Notes under the pieces: generated by a model
Databases searched by the model: none
Seen by the model: the letters and a program-made list of their open reading frames with translations, nothing else
What the model was told of the DNA's origin: nothing
Program-made: the position numbers and the translations under genes
In this document: positions 7,894 through 15,710 of the stretch, piece after piece
How the letters are laid out: every line of letters begins with the position of its first letter
How positions within the stretch are numbered: the stretch's first letter is position 1
Origin: JANLHG01 sp964359745
GTDB lineage: Bacteria > Patescibacteriota > Minisyncoccia > Phycocordibacterales > PALSA-1337
Direction of reading: 5' to 3'
Assembly: GCA_964359745.1 (NCBI GenBank)
Contig: CAYHTR010000006.1
Coordinates: 1 to 21,109, forward strand
DNA length: 21,109 nucleotides

Positions 7894-8406
7894 TTGAGCA
7901 CACAACGCACAAGAATTAATCAACAAATCCGTGCAACGGAGCTTCGAGTTATAACCGAAGAAGGTACCAGTTTGGGAGTCCTTTCGTTTCAAGATGCTTT
8001 TGCCAAAGCTAAAGAGCTTGGACTTGATTTGATAGAAATATCGCCAAATGCCGTCCCGCCTGTTGCAAAAATAATGGATTATGGTAAATTTCAGTATGAC
8101 GAAAAGAAAAAAGCTAAGGTAGCTAAAGCTAAAATTCACACTGTAGAAGTTAAAAATGTGCAGGTTAAAATTGGAACAGGCGAACACGACCTTGAACTGA
8201 AAGCTAAAAAAGCCAGTGAATGGCTAGCCGAAGGACATAGAGTGAAAATAGATTTATTCTTGCCGGGTCGTTCAAAATATATGGACATTAACTTTCTTAA
8301 AGAAAGAATGGCTAGAATTCTGAAGTTAATCACGCAAGAGTTCAAAGTAGCCGAAGAACCAAAGAAAAGTTTGAAGGGATTGTCGGCAATCATAGAAAGA
8401 AAATGA
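7894..8406 (+). CDS. infC: translation initiation factor IF-3
   Basis: Binds the 30S subunit, prevents premature 50S joining and checks the start codon. 170 residues (family about 170-180). N-terminal domain: RINQQIRATELRVITEEG...AFAKAKELGLDLIEISPNAVPPVAKIMDYGKFQYD, a near-perfect IF-3 signature; C-terminal domain from about 85 with GEHDLELKAKKASEWLAEGHRVKI. The only start compatible with homologues is TTG at 7894, because TAA precedes it in frame at 7882. infC of E. coli also uses a rare start codon (AUU) for autoregulation; TTG here may serve similarly (inference). First gene of the conserved infC-rpmI-rplT operon; stop overlaps rpmI start (ATGA). Confidence 0.96.
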   Translation: MSTQRTRINQQIRATELRVITEEGTSLGVLSFQDAFAKAKELGLDLIEISPNAVPPVAKIMDYGKFQYDEKKKAKVAKAKIHTVEVKNVQVKIGTGEHDLELKAKKASEWLAEGHRVKIDLFLPGRSKYMDINFLKERMARILKLITQEFKVAEEPKKSLKGLSAIIERK

Positions 8407-8585
8407 AAACAAACAAATCATATACAAAGCGACTTAGAGTAACCAAAAACGGCAAAATTTTGGCGCGTAGCACCGGTCAAAATCATTTTAATTCAAAAGA
8501 AAATCGCCGAAGCCAATTAAAAAAGAAACATAATATTGCTTTTCCTATGAGAAACAAAGATATAAGACGATTTCTAATAAGCTAA
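8403..8585 (+). CDS. rpmI: 50S ribosomal protein bL35
   Basis: 60 residues, strongly basic, with KTNKSYTKRLRVTKNGKI and HNIAFPMRNKDIRRF as expected for bL35. ATG 8403 overlaps the infC stop by 4 bases. Position between infC and rplT is the usual one. Confidence 0.94.
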   Translation: MKTNKSYTKRLRVTKNGKILARSTGQNHFNSKENRRSQLKKKHNIAFPMRNKDIRRFLIS

Positions 8586-8613
8586 TAAGCTATTACCTAA
8601 TAACCTAAATCAA

Positions 8614-8955
8614 ATGACAAGAGTAAAAAAAGCGGTTAATGCGTTAAAAACAAGACGAAATACCTTAAAACAAGTAAAAGGTTACAGATTTCGCAGAGGA
8701 AATACCGAGCGAGCGGCTTATGAAGCTATTTCGCACGCTGGTGCTTATGCTTTTGCTCATAGACGAGATAAAAAAGGAACTTTTCGACGACTTTGGAACG
8801 TTCGAATTAACGCCATTTTAGATCCTTTAGGTATTTCATATAGCAAATTTATTGGCGATTTAAAAAAGAAAGGTATCACAATTAATCGCAAAATGCTTGC
8901 CGATATTGGAGCGAATCATCCAGAAACATTTAAAAAAATATTAGCACACTTGTAG
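8614..8955 (+). CDS. rplT: 50S ribosomal protein bL20
   Basis: 113 residues, basic; TRVKKAVNALKTRRNTLKQVKGYRFRR and FRRLWNVRINAILDPLGISYSKFIGDLKKKGITINRKMLADI match bL20 along its length. In 50S assembly it binds 23S rRNA early. It starts 28 bases after rpmI with no Shine-Dalgarno visible (upstream bases are CTAATAACCTAAATCAA). Its TAG stop is inside a palindrome shared with the convergent rnhB. Confidence 0.96.
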   Translation: MTRVKKAVNALKTRRNTLKQVKGYRFRRGNTERAAYEAISHAGAYAFAHRRDKKGTFRRLWNVRINAILDPLGISYSKFIGDLKKKGITINRKMLADIGANHPETFKKILAHL

Positions 8956-8971
8956 ACATCAGGTGTCTACA
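8951..8971. terminator. shared palindrome between convergent rplT and rnhB (possible bidirectional terminator)
   Basis: Arms TGTAGACA (8951-8958) and TGTCTACA (8964-8971) with loop TCAGG. The rplT TAG (8953-8955) and the rnhB TAG (8967-8969, minus strand) both lie in the arms. There is no clear T-tract, so intrinsic termination is uncertain. Confidence 0.5.
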
Positions 8972-9536
8972 GAAAACTCCTTCTGTGAATTGGTGTTAAC
9001 GGATTTTGAGAAATTTCTTCATAATGAGCTTTTGTTCCATAACCTTTATGAATATCAAATCTGTATGGCGGATATTTTTTAGCATATTTTGTCATTAAAT
9101 TATCACGAGTAACTTTAGCAACAATTGAAGCCAGAGCGATTATTGGCTCTTTTTCATCCCCTTTTATAATTGTTTCTTGAAAAATAAATTCTTTTGGTGC
9201 TTTTAATCCGCCATCAAGCAAAACTTTGCATTTTTTTGGATCAACTAGAAGTTTTTTTAAAGAAATGCTTATGGCTTTTTTAATTGAATAAGTCAATCCT
9301 CTTTTATCAATAATTTTTGAACTAATAAAAGAAACAATAAAATCAAGCTCACCTTTTTCTTTAGCTTCTTTTATTTTTTGATACCAAACCTCCCTCGCCT
9401 TTGGCGAAAGTTTTTTTGAATCTTTTATCCCTTTCATCCAAAAACCAAACACTCGGTGTTTGGTTTTAATAACACCCACCGCCACAGGTCCAGCAAGTGG
9501 CCCTCGCCCCACTTCATCAATTCCGATATAATACAT
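8967..9536 (-). CDS. rnhB: ribonuclease HII
   Basis: Removes ribonucleotides and RNA-DNA hybrids from DNA. 189 residues. Active-site carboxylates visible: D7-E8 in GIDEVGRGPLAGP, D108 in VLLDGG, D127 in KGDEKEPIIALASIVAKVTRD. Next to conserved KDSKKLS, residues 24-32 (KTKHRVFGF) are encoded by a perfect 27-base palindrome (9441-9467) and make this loop longer than usual. Head-to-head with dnaE: only three bases separate the two ATGs, so each promoter must lie within the other gene. No good -10 was found for rnhB; TATAAA 18 bases upstream is a weak candidate. Confidence 0.95.
   Translation of the reverse strand: MYYIGIDEVGRGPLAGPVAVGVIKTKHRVFGFWMKGIKDSKKLSPKAREVWYQKIKEAKEKGELDFIVSFISSKIIDKRGLTYSIKKAISISLKKLLVDPKKCKVLLDGGLKAPKEFIFQETIIKGDEKEPIIALASIVAKVTRDNLMTKYAKKYPPYRFDIHKGYGTKAHYEEISQNPLTPIHRRSFL
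9441..9467. repeat. perfect 12-bp-arm hairpin inside rnhB
   Basis: Arms AAAACCAAACAC (9441-9452) and GTGTTTGGTTTT (9456-9467) with loop TCG. It keeps the reading frame and encodes KTKHRVFGF in a surface loop of RNase HII. Confidence 0.75.
9527..9532 (+). promoter_or_regulatory. -10 element of dnaE
   Basis: Consensus TATAAT, seven bases before ATG 9540. It lies inside the first codons of rnhB on the other strand. Supports 9540 as the dnaE start rather than the in-frame ATG at 9456. Confidence 0.55.
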
Positions 9537-9539
9537 AAT

Positions 9540-12500
9540 ATGTCATCATCTAAGTTTATACATCTCCACACACATAGTCATTATAGCTTGCTTAATGCTC
9601 TTCCAAAAATAGATGAACTGGTTAAAGTTGCCAAAAAATATGAAATGTCTGCATTGGCTTTAACAGATAATGCTAATCTCTACGGCGCCATTGAGTTTTA
9701 TAAGGCCTGCAAAAAAGAGAATATTAATCCGATTCTCGGCGTTGATGCTTATGTCGCTGTGAGAAAAAGGCAAGATAAACAAGCTGGTGTGGACAACCGT
9801 CGTTCCCGTCTTGTTTTATTAGCAAAAAATATTGACGGCTATAAAAATCTCATAAAGCTTGTTACCGAGGCAAACCTTGACGGCTTTTATTATAAACCAC
9901 GAATAGATAAAGAACTGATTGAAAAATATCACGAAGGATTAATTTGTATTTCTCCATCTTTTAGTGGAGCTGTCAGTCAAGCACTTAAAAATCTTGATGT
10001 GAACAGAGCTAAAGAATTACTAATTTGGTATAAAATTGTTTATGGTAAAGAAAATGTTTTTCTAGAAATTACTCATCATCCAGAAATAGAAGGCCACAAA
10101 CAATTGATGGAAAAAATAATAGATATTGGAAAAGAAACTGAAACTCCACTTGTCGCCACGCACGATGTTTACTATATCAATCCCGAAGATAAAAAAGCCA
10201 GAGAGACGCTGATGCTTGTGCAATCAAACAATGACTTCGCAAAAAATGAAGATGAAGGGAATTTTTCTTTCATAAGCCCCGAACAAGCAAAGGAATTATT
10301 TAAAAAAACTCCAGAGGCCGTAGAAAATACCATAAAAATTGCTGAAATGTGCAATCTCAATCTTGAATTGGGCAAATGGGTTTTTCCAGATTATAAAGTT
10401 GAAAATGGACTAACTTACGACAAAGAATTAGAAAGATTGGTCTATGAAGGAATAGAAAAAAGAAATATTGAAAAAACAAAAACTGTTGACGAACGAATCA
10501 TTTACGAACTCAAGGTTATTCGTGATAAAGGATACGCACCGTATTTTCTTGTAGTATCTGATCTTCTCAATTTTGCTCACGAACATGGAATTTTAACAAC
10601 CATTCGTGGCTCTGTTGCTGGTTCACTAGTTACTTATCTTGCTGGAATTACAAATGTAAACCCTATTGAATATAAATTGCCGTTTGAAAGATTTTTAAAC
10701 CCCGAACGCCCATCCGCACCAGACATTGATATGGACTATGCCGATAATCGTAGAGACGAAATGATTGAATATGCAAAACAAAAATATGGTCACGATAAAG
10801 TAGCTCAAATCGGTACTTTTGGAACAATGATGGCACGAGGTGCCGTCCGTGATACAGCGAGAGCTATGGGTCACGCCTATAGTGTGGCTGATAGAATTTC
10901 AAAACTTATTCCTATGGGGGCTCAAGGTTTTCCTATGACTATTGATAGAGCTCTTAATGAAGTTGCTGAACTTAAAGAAATGTATGAAAAAGAAAAAGAT
11001 ACCAAAGAAATCATTGATATGGCAAAAAAAATAGAAGGATGCGCCAGGCATATTTCCGTGCACGCCGCTGGAGTGGTTATTTCACCACATCCATTAACTG
11101 AATATGTTCCGTTGCAATTTGATACCAAAGGCGAAAATAAAATAATTACTCAGTATGATATGCATGCTATTGAAGAAGCGGGTCTTTTAAAATTTGACTT
11201 TCTTGGTATTAAAAATCTTTCTATTCTAGCAGATGCTGTTGAACGGGTGAAAAAAATTGAAAATATTGAAGTAGATATTGAAAATATTCCACTTGATGAT
11301 AAAAAAACTTTCACTATGTTAGCGAGAGGAGAAACTATTGGATTATTTCAATTAAATGGTGCTGGTTTAACCAGGTTTCTAAAAGAACTTAGACCGTCTA
11401 GTATACACGACATAAACGCAATAGTCGCGCTCTATCGTCCTGGACCAATGGAATCAATTCCGCAATATATAGAAAGAAAACATAATCCGTCTCTCGTAAA
11501 ATATTTAGATCCTAGAATGAAAGAAATTCTTTCCGAATCATATGGAGTAATCACTTATCAAGACGATGTCATGCTTATCGCTATTAATCTCGGAGGTTAT
11601 TCTTGGCTTGAAGCAGACAAACTTCGCAAAGCTATGGGTAAAAAAATTCCAAAAGAAATGGAGGCACAAAAAAGCAAACTGAATGAAGGACTTATTAAAA
11701 ATGGAATGTCAGAAAAAAAAGCAGACCAATTATGGAAACTTATTGAACCCTTCGCCGCATACGGATTTAACAAAGCCCACGCCGCAAGTTATGGTCGTGT
11801 CGCTTATCAAACCGCATATATGAAAGCTAATTTTCCTGCTATTTATATGTCCGCAGTCCTCACTGCTGACTCTGGAGATGTGGAAAAAATAGGTGAAATT
11901 ATTGCTGAATGTAAACGAATGACAATTCCGGTTTTACCTCCAGATATCAACGAAAGTTTTAGTCAATTCACAGTAATCAAAGGGGGTATTATTAGATTTG
12001 GACTGGTTACTATAAAAAACTTTGGCCAAGGAATATCAACATCAATTATTGAAGAAAGAAAGAAAAATGGTAAATATAAATCTCTTGTTGATTTTTTAGA
12101 GCGAGTTAAAGATAGAAATTTGAATAAAAAATCGCTAGAAGCACTTATTAAAGCGGGGGCAATGGACACTTTTGGCGAACGAGGAATTATGCTCGCTAAT
12201 GTTGAAGACCTACTTCGTTACAGCAAAGAAAAAAATAATATGTCGGATAATCAAAATTCACTCTTTATAGCTACTTCTAATTTAACACTTAAAAATACTC
12301 CGCCAGCTACTATGGCGGATAAATTAATTTGGGAAAAAGAATTACTCGGACTTTACATTTCCGGCCATCCGCTCGATAAATATAAGAATATAATAGAAAA
12401 ACGAAAAGAAAATATTAAACATATCAAAGAAACCTTGAAAGACGGAATGATTGCAGTTATTGCCGGTATTGTGGAGGAAACAAAAAATGTAACAACTAAA

Positions 12501-12689
12501 AATGGCGATACTATGATGTTTTTAAAACTTACCGATTTCACCGATTCAATAGAAGCTGTGGTATTTCCAAGAATATATGCCGAGTTTAAAAAAATCCTTG
12601 TGGCAGAAAAATGTCTAGCCATAAGAGGTAAATTTTCCACCAGAAACGGAACGCCAAGCTTGATTGTGGAAAAGATTAAAGAATTATGA
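9540..12689 (+). CDS. dnaE: DNA polymerase III subunit alpha
   Basis: Replicative DNA polymerase, C-family. From ATG 9540 the product is 1049 residues, short of the E. coli 1160 but usual for compact genomes. Order: PHP domain (HLHTHSHYSLL, 8-18), palm with catalytic D395 and D397 in PDIDMDY and D553 in FDFLGIKNL, fingers, helix-hairpin-helix region, and a C-terminal OB fold (VIAGIVEETKNVTTKNGDTMMFLKLTD). An upstream in-frame ATG at 9456 would add 28 residues unlike any DnaE and lies within rnhB, so it is rejected. PHP metal-ligand positions look partly lost (N19, N44, D69, Y211), so intrinsic proofreading is unlikely (inference). Confidence 0.97.
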   Translation: MSSSKFIHLHTHSHYSLLNALPKIDELVKVAKKYEMSALALTDNANLYGAIEFYKACKKENINPILGVDAYVAVRKRQDKQAGVDNRRSRLVLLAKNIDGYKNLIKLVTEANLDGFYYKPRIDKELIEKYHEGLICISPSFSGAVSQALKNLDVNRAKELLIWYKIVYGKENVFLEITHHPEIEGHKQLMEKIIDIGKETETPLVATHDVYYINPEDKKARETLMLVQSNNDFAKNEDEGNFSFISPEQAKELFKKTPEAVENTIKIAEMCNLNLELGKWVFPDYKVENGLTYDKELERLVYEGIEKRNIEKTKTVDERIIYELKVIRDKGYAPYFLVVSDLLNFAHEHGILTTIRGSVAGSLVTYLAGITNVNPIEYKLPFERFLNPERPSAPDIDMDYADNRRDEMIEYAKQKYGHDKVAQIGTFGTMMARGAVRDTARAMGHAYSVADRISKLIPMGAQGFPMTIDRALNEVAELKEMYEKEKDTKEIIDMAKKIEGCARHISVHAAGVVISPHPLTEYVPLQFDTKGENKIITQYDMHAIEEAGLLKFDFLGIKNLSILADAVERVKKIENIEVDIENIPLDDKKTFTMLARGETIGLFQLNGAGLTRFLKELRPSSIHDINAIVALYRPGPMESIPQYIERKHNPSLVKYLDPRMKEILSESYGVITYQDDVMLIAINLGGYSWLEADKLRKAMGKKIPKEMEAQKSKLNEGLIKNGMSEKKADQLWKLIEPFAAYGFNKAHAASYGRVAYQTAYMKANFPAIYMSAVLTADSGDVEKIGEIIAECKRMTIPVLPPDINESFSQFTVIKGGIIRFGLVTIKNFGQGISTSIIEERKKNGKYKSLVDFLERVKDRNLNKKSLEALIKAGAMDTFGERGIMLANVEDLLRYSKEKNNMSDNQNSLFIATSNLTLKNTPPATMADKLIWEKELLGLYISGHPLDKYKNIIEKRKENIKHIKETLKDGMIAVIAGIVEETKNVTTKNGDTMMFLKLTDFTDSIEAVVFPRIYAEFKKILVAEKCLAIRGKFSTRNGTPSLIVEKIKEL

Positions 12690-12700
12690 TCACATAGACA

Positions 12701-12728
12701 TTGACAATATCATAACAAAGTATATACT
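12701..12728 (+). promoter_or_regulatory. full sigma70-type promoter of the toxin-antitoxin operon
   Basis: -35 TTGACA (12701-12706), 16-base spacer, -10 TATACT (12723-12728), then six bases to ATG 12735. The predicted start site falls on the start codon. The strongest promoter match in the window. Confidence 0.65.
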
Positions 12729-12734
12729 TATAAT

Positions 12735-12995
12735 ATGACTACGCAAATCATGTTTAAAATAGAAGACAAGCTTAAAAAAGCAGCTCAAAAAAGAGCAAAA
12801 AAAGAAGGTATCACTCTTAGCGATTTTTATCAATCAGCTACAAAGTCATTTGTGGAAGGACGAATGAATATGGGCATTACCATAGAAGAACATACCACAG
12901 GTATGATGAGCGAGAATAAATCTTGGCAAGGCGAATCAAAAAAAAATATGTTGAAATTTTATAGTAGAGCAGACGCAATTTATGATTCAATATAA
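12735..12995 (+). CDS. type II antitoxin, ribbon-helix-helix-like
   Basis: 86-residue protein, N-terminal MTTQIMFKIEDKLKKAAQKRAKKEGITLSDF..., which reads as a ribbon-helix-helix DNA-binding strand and helices (beta strand TTQIMFKI, helix EDKLKKAAQKRAKKEG, helix TLSDFYQSATKSFVEG), followed by a more polar toxin-binding tail. Antitoxins of this kind neutralise the toxin and repress the operon. It overlaps the toxin gene by 14 bases. The specific family (RelB/MazE-like) cannot be fixed by eye. Confidence 0.75.
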   Translation: MTTQIMFKIEDKLKKAAQKRAKKEGITLSDFYQSATKSFVEGRMNMGITIEEHTTGMMSENKSWQGESKKNMLKFYSRADAIYDSI

Positions 12996-13305
12996 ATTTG
13001 GGGAAATTGTTTTAGTGTTATTTCTGCAAACTAACGGAGAAAAAAAGAAAAGACCAGCTCTGATTATATTAGATACTGGAGATGATGACATTGTGTTAGC
13101 TCCCATAACAACCAAAGAAAGAACAGGTATTGGTGATTATAGGATTAGAAATTGGCAAGAGAGTGGCTTATTATTAGAATCATGGATTAGATTGGCGAAG
13201 ATCGCTTGCATTGAGAAAAGTAATATTGAAAGGCCTTTTGGTAAAACGACTTCTCTTGATAGAAAAAAAATTATTTCAATCTGGAAACAAATTTACAAAT
13301 TATAG
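12982..13305 (+). CDS. MazF/PemK-family mRNA interferase toxin
   Basis: 107 residues. FGEIVLVLFLQTNGEKKKRPALIILDTGDDDIVLAPITTK matches the MazF/PemK SH3-like barrel (the usual 'GDIVLV.f...g..K.RPalVi' pattern), and SWIRLAKIACIEKSNIERPFGKTT matches its second half. Members cut single-stranded RNA at short sequences. Start ATG 12982 lies inside the antitoxin gene, 14 bases before its end, so translation is coupled. The unit lies between dnaE and gap. Confidence 0.82.
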   Translation: MIQYKFGEIVLVLFLQTNGEKKKRPALIILDTGDDDIVLAPITTKERTGIGDYRIRNWQESGLLLESWIRLAKIACIEKSNIERPFGKTTSLDRKKIISIWKQIYKL

Positions 13306-13307
13306 TA

Positions 13308-13313
13308 TATAAT
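13308..13313 (+). promoter_or_regulatory. -10 element of gap
   Basis: TATAAT six bases before ATG 13320; the toxin stop codon ends only two bases upstream of it (13305). Predicts a leaderless gap transcript. Confidence 0.55.
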
Positions 13314-13319
13314 AGTTAT

Positions 13320-14291
13320 ATGAAAAAAATAAAAGAGGCAATAAATGGTTTTGGAAGAATTGGCAGAGCTTTTTTTAAAGTTGCCAAGGAAAAAGAAGAG
13401 GTTGAAATAATAGCTATAAACGAGCTTGGCAGTAAAGAAAATATGGAATACCTTTTGAAATATGACACTGTTTACGGTGCCAGTTCTTATGATTTAAAAA
13501 ATGTAAAATATTTAAGCGAAAAAGACCCCACAAAATTGCCGTGGAAAGATTTAGATATTGATGTAGTTGTAGAATCAACAGGCCTTTTCGCTTCAAGCGA
13601 AAAGGCCCAAGCCCATATTGATGCTGGCGCGAAACGAGTAGTAATTTCCGCACCAATAAAAGATGGCGAGACAATATTGATGGGAATAAATGAAGAAAAA
13701 TTAAAAAATTGTATAATTAGTTCAAACGCTTCTTGCACAACAAATGCCGGCTCACCAATTTTGGCAATCCTCGATGAAACTATTGGCATAGAAAAAGCTC
13801 TTTTAAATACCATACACGCTTACACTGCCAGCCAATCACTTATTGATAGTCCTTCAAAAAAGGACCTTAGAGAAGGTCGCTCCGCTGGACAAAATATCGT
13901 GCCTTCCTCGACTGGTGCCGCAATTGCTGTCACAAAAGCATACCCATCGCTTGAAGGAAAATTTGATGGCATATCAATTCGCGTTCCAGTAGCAATTGGT
14001 TCAATTGTAGATATAACTTTCATTTCAAAGAAAAACACCACCGCTGAAGAAGTCAATGAAATTTTGCGTGGCACCTCCATGGCGCCACGCTGGACGAATA
14101 TTTTTTCTATAACTGAAGAACCTCTAGTTTCATCAGATATCATAGGAAACTCCTATGCTTCTATTGCTGACCTCTCATTTACTCGTGTGGTTGGTGGTAA
14201 TTTAGTGAAAATTCTTGCATGGTATGACAATGAAATGGGTTATGCTCATACTTTAGTTAGACATGTGATCGAAACTGGAAAATATATTTAA
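13320..14291 (+). CDS. gap: glyceraldehyde-3-phosphate dehydrogenase
   Basis: Glycolytic enzyme: glyceraldehyde-3-phosphate + NAD + phosphate to 1,3-bisphosphoglycerate. 323 residues (family about 330). Seen: NAD fold INGFGRIGR (8-16), AINELGS (the acidic residue that selects NAD is Glu rather than the usual Asp), active-site SNASCTTN with C139, H166 in HAYT, RSAGQNIVPSSTGAA, and WYDNEMGYAHTLVRH at the end. The cysteine usually found four residues after the catalytic one is Ala here (SCTTNAG). Two hairpins occur in the gene: a perfect one at 13581-13607 and one with a single mismatch near 14067-14091. Confidence 0.96.
   Translation: MKKIKEAINGFGRIGRAFFKVAKEKEEVEIIAINELGSKENMEYLLKYDTVYGASSYDLKNVKYLSEKDPTKLPWKDLDIDVVVESTGLFASSEKAQAHIDAGAKRVVISAPIKDGETILMGINEEKLKNCIISSNASCTTNAGSPILAILDETIGIEKALLNTIHAYTASQSLIDSPSKKDLREGRSAGQNIVPSSTGAAIAVTKAYPSLEGKFDGISIRVPVAIGSIVDITFISKKNTTAEEVNEILRGTSMAPRWTNIFSITEEPLVSSDIIGNSYASIADLSFTRVVGGNLVKILAWYDNEMGYAHTLVRHVIETGKYI
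13581..13607. repeat. perfect 27-base palindrome inside gap
   Basis: Arms GGCCTTTTCGCTT (13581-13593) and AAGCGAAAAGGCC (13595-13607) around one C. It encodes GLFASSEKA in the conserved STGLF...EKAxAH segment without altering its length. Confidence 0.75.
14067..14091. repeat. imperfect hairpin inside gap
   Basis: Arms GCGTGGCACC and GGCGCCACGC with loop TCCAT; nine of ten positions pair. Encodes part of LRGTSMAPRW. Confidence 0.5.
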
Positions 14292-14304
14292 ATAGAAAAA
14301 ACCC

Positions 14305-14333
14305 TTGACTTTTTTGTCATTATACTATATAGT
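14305..14333 (+). promoter_or_regulatory. sigma70-type promoter of the surface protein gene
   Basis: -35 TTGACT (14305-14310), 17-base spacer, -10 TATAGT (14328-14333), six bases to ATG 14340. An alternative -10 TATACT at 14321 would give a spacer of only 10. Confidence 0.6.
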
Positions 14334-14339
14334 ATTGGT

Positions 14340-15335
14340 ATGACAAAAAATCAAAAAATATGGCTAAAAACAGGGGTTATTGCCACAATTCTTATAGGAA
14401 TAAGTATTCCCTCCTTTGCTAATGCAGCTTTTTTGGATTATCTATTTAATCCATTTAAACCTATTCAAGATCTTATAGGAAACAATAACGACACTGTCAA
14501 TCAAACAAACACCACTATAAATACTACGACAAATAGTAATAATACTGTTAGTAGCAACAACATTACGAATACTAATAGTAATAATGTAACAACTATTCAA
14601 CCAACACCTCAACCAATTATTAATTATCCCGTTACCCAGACAATTTATAAAACTCTGCCAGCGCCGATTATATATCAACCTGCGTCTCAAACAATAATTC
14701 AATATCCTGTCGCCCAAACTTACTACGCCCCTCTTCCACAACCAATTACTTATCAACCATCATATTATAATAATTATTCTTACAACAATACCCTTACAGC
14801 ATCTTGTTCTGCTAATCTTACAAGTATAAATCTTGGAGAAAGTGTAACTTGGACAGCTTATGCTTATGGCGGAAATGGTTCTTACACTTATTCTTGGAAT
14901 GGAAACGATAGTCTCTATTATAATAATTCATCTTCAAATTGGATTTCTGCACGCTATGCCAATACCGGTACAAAATATGTCACATTAACAGTTTATTCTG
15001 GTAACCAAACTGTTACTCAACTATGTAATAATCAAGTTTTTGTTCATAATCCCGTTGCTAGCAATGCAAATTATAATTCCTATTCAGCTCCAACCAAAAA
15101 AGTTGCATCCGTTTCTAAAGTTCAAACAGTTCAAGCTTCTAATGACACATCTTGTGGACCAACAATATCATCAATATCAATTACTTCAGGTAAAGATACC
15201 ATAACAAAAACTTGTGCTAATAATATCGCCCCTGTATTGCCTTCTCAAACTGAAATTCCTTGGGGACTTATATCAATAATTATTATTATAATTCTTGCTT
15301 TCTTTCTGGTTTACGTAATTGCAAAGAAGTCTTAA
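14340..15335 (+). CDS. secreted, membrane-anchored surface protein with a PKD-like domain
   Basis: 331 residues; no characterised family recognised. A signal peptide (KNQKIWLKTGVIATILIGISIPSFANA) is followed by a very Asn/Thr-rich linker (about 50-85), then a Pro/Gln/Tyr-rich stretch with loose repeats (YPVTQTIYKTLPAPIIYQP, YPVAQTYYAPLPQPITYQP), an Ig/PKD-like beta domain (about 150-240: INLGESVTWTAYAYGGNGSYTYSWNG...GTKYVTLTVYSGNQTVTQ) holding two or three Cys, and a C-terminal hydrophobic anchor (LISIIIIIILAFFLVYVIAKKS). This is a stalked cell-surface layout. The Thr/Ser-rich stalk is a good candidate substrate for the PMT in this window (inference). Its TAA stop is shared with the first bases of a palindromic repeat unit. 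Confidence 0.75.
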   Translation: MTKNQKIWLKTGVIATILIGISIPSFANAAFLDYLFNPFKPIQDLIGNNNDTVNQTNTTINTTTNSNNTVSSNNITNTNSNNVTTIQPTPQPIINYPVTQTIYKTLPAPIIYQPASQTIIQYPVAQTYYAPLPQPITYQPSYYNNYSYNNTLTASCSANLTSINLGESVTWTAYAYGGNGSYTYSWNGNDSLYYNNSSSNWISARYANTGTKYVTLTVYSGNQTVTQLCNNQVFVHNPVASNANYNSYSAPTKKVASVSKVQTVQASNDTSCGPTISSISITSGKDTITKTCANNIAPVLPSQTEIPWGLISIIIIIILAFFLVYVIAKKS

Positions 15336-15395
15336 AATCCATCCCCACGCCTGCATAAGCAGGTCGACCCCCTTCCTTTATAAAGGAAGGGGGTC
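15334..15395. repeat. nested palindromic repeat, copy 1 (left end of DUF559 unit)
   Basis: Outer arm AAAATCCATCCCC (15334-15346), then a small hairpin CCTGC/GCAGG (15350-15354/15359-15363) that looks inserted, then a perfect 30-base palindrome (15366-15395) with arms GACCCCCTTCCTTTA / TAAAGGAAGGGGGTC. Begins within the stop codon of the surface protein gene. Confidence 0.8.
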
Positions 15396-15404
15396 TGTGG
15401 TTAC

Positions 15405-15691
15405 CTAGATATCTTCTTTAATCTTTTGGATTACATAATTAATATTTTTTTCTATCTCACAATTCGTAAATCTTAAAAATCTAAAACCTAGATTTTCTAA
15501 TTCTCCCTGTCGAAATCTATCAATTTCCTTGTTCTGTATATGAATGAGACCGTCTATTTCTATAATTAATTTTAATTTCATACATAAAAAATCTACAATA
15601 TAGTTTTCAATAAAAGTTCTTCGGCTTTTGTTTGATTTTTTCTGTACTCACGAGCTCTAAATTTTAACTTATGATTATATATAAGTACCAT
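15405..15691 (-). pseudogene. broken DUF559 (Vsr-like) endonuclease gene
   Basis: Minus-strand remnant in two frames. N-terminal piece from ATG 15691 reads MVLIYNHKLKFRAREYRKNQ then TKAEELLLKTIL and stops at 15593. A shifted frame continues NYIVDFLCMKLKLIIEIDG and then HIQNKEIDRFRQGELENLGFRFLRFTN, ending at TAG 15405. Together they match the DUF559 pattern 'KLKxRARxLRKNxTxAExxLW...NYIVDFxCxxxKLxIEIDGxxH...LxxLGFxxLRFxN', a PD-(D/E)XK-like fold related to Vsr. About 25 codons between AELLL and NYIVDF are missing together with a frameshift, so it is inactive. Longest intact piece is 58 residues. It is bracketed by repeat copies 1 and 2. Confidence 0.75.
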
Positions 15692-15710
15692 AAAGACACA
15701 TCACCACTTC

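Noticed and set aside
9456..9539. Upstream extension of dnaE from ATG 9456
   Set aside because: The added residues do not resemble DnaE, lie wholly within rnhB, and a TATAAT sits directly before ATG 9540.
14442..14756. Minus-strand reading frame opposite the Asn/Thr-rich part of the surface protein gene
   Set aside because: Shadow of low-complexity repeat codons; no motif and no promoter.
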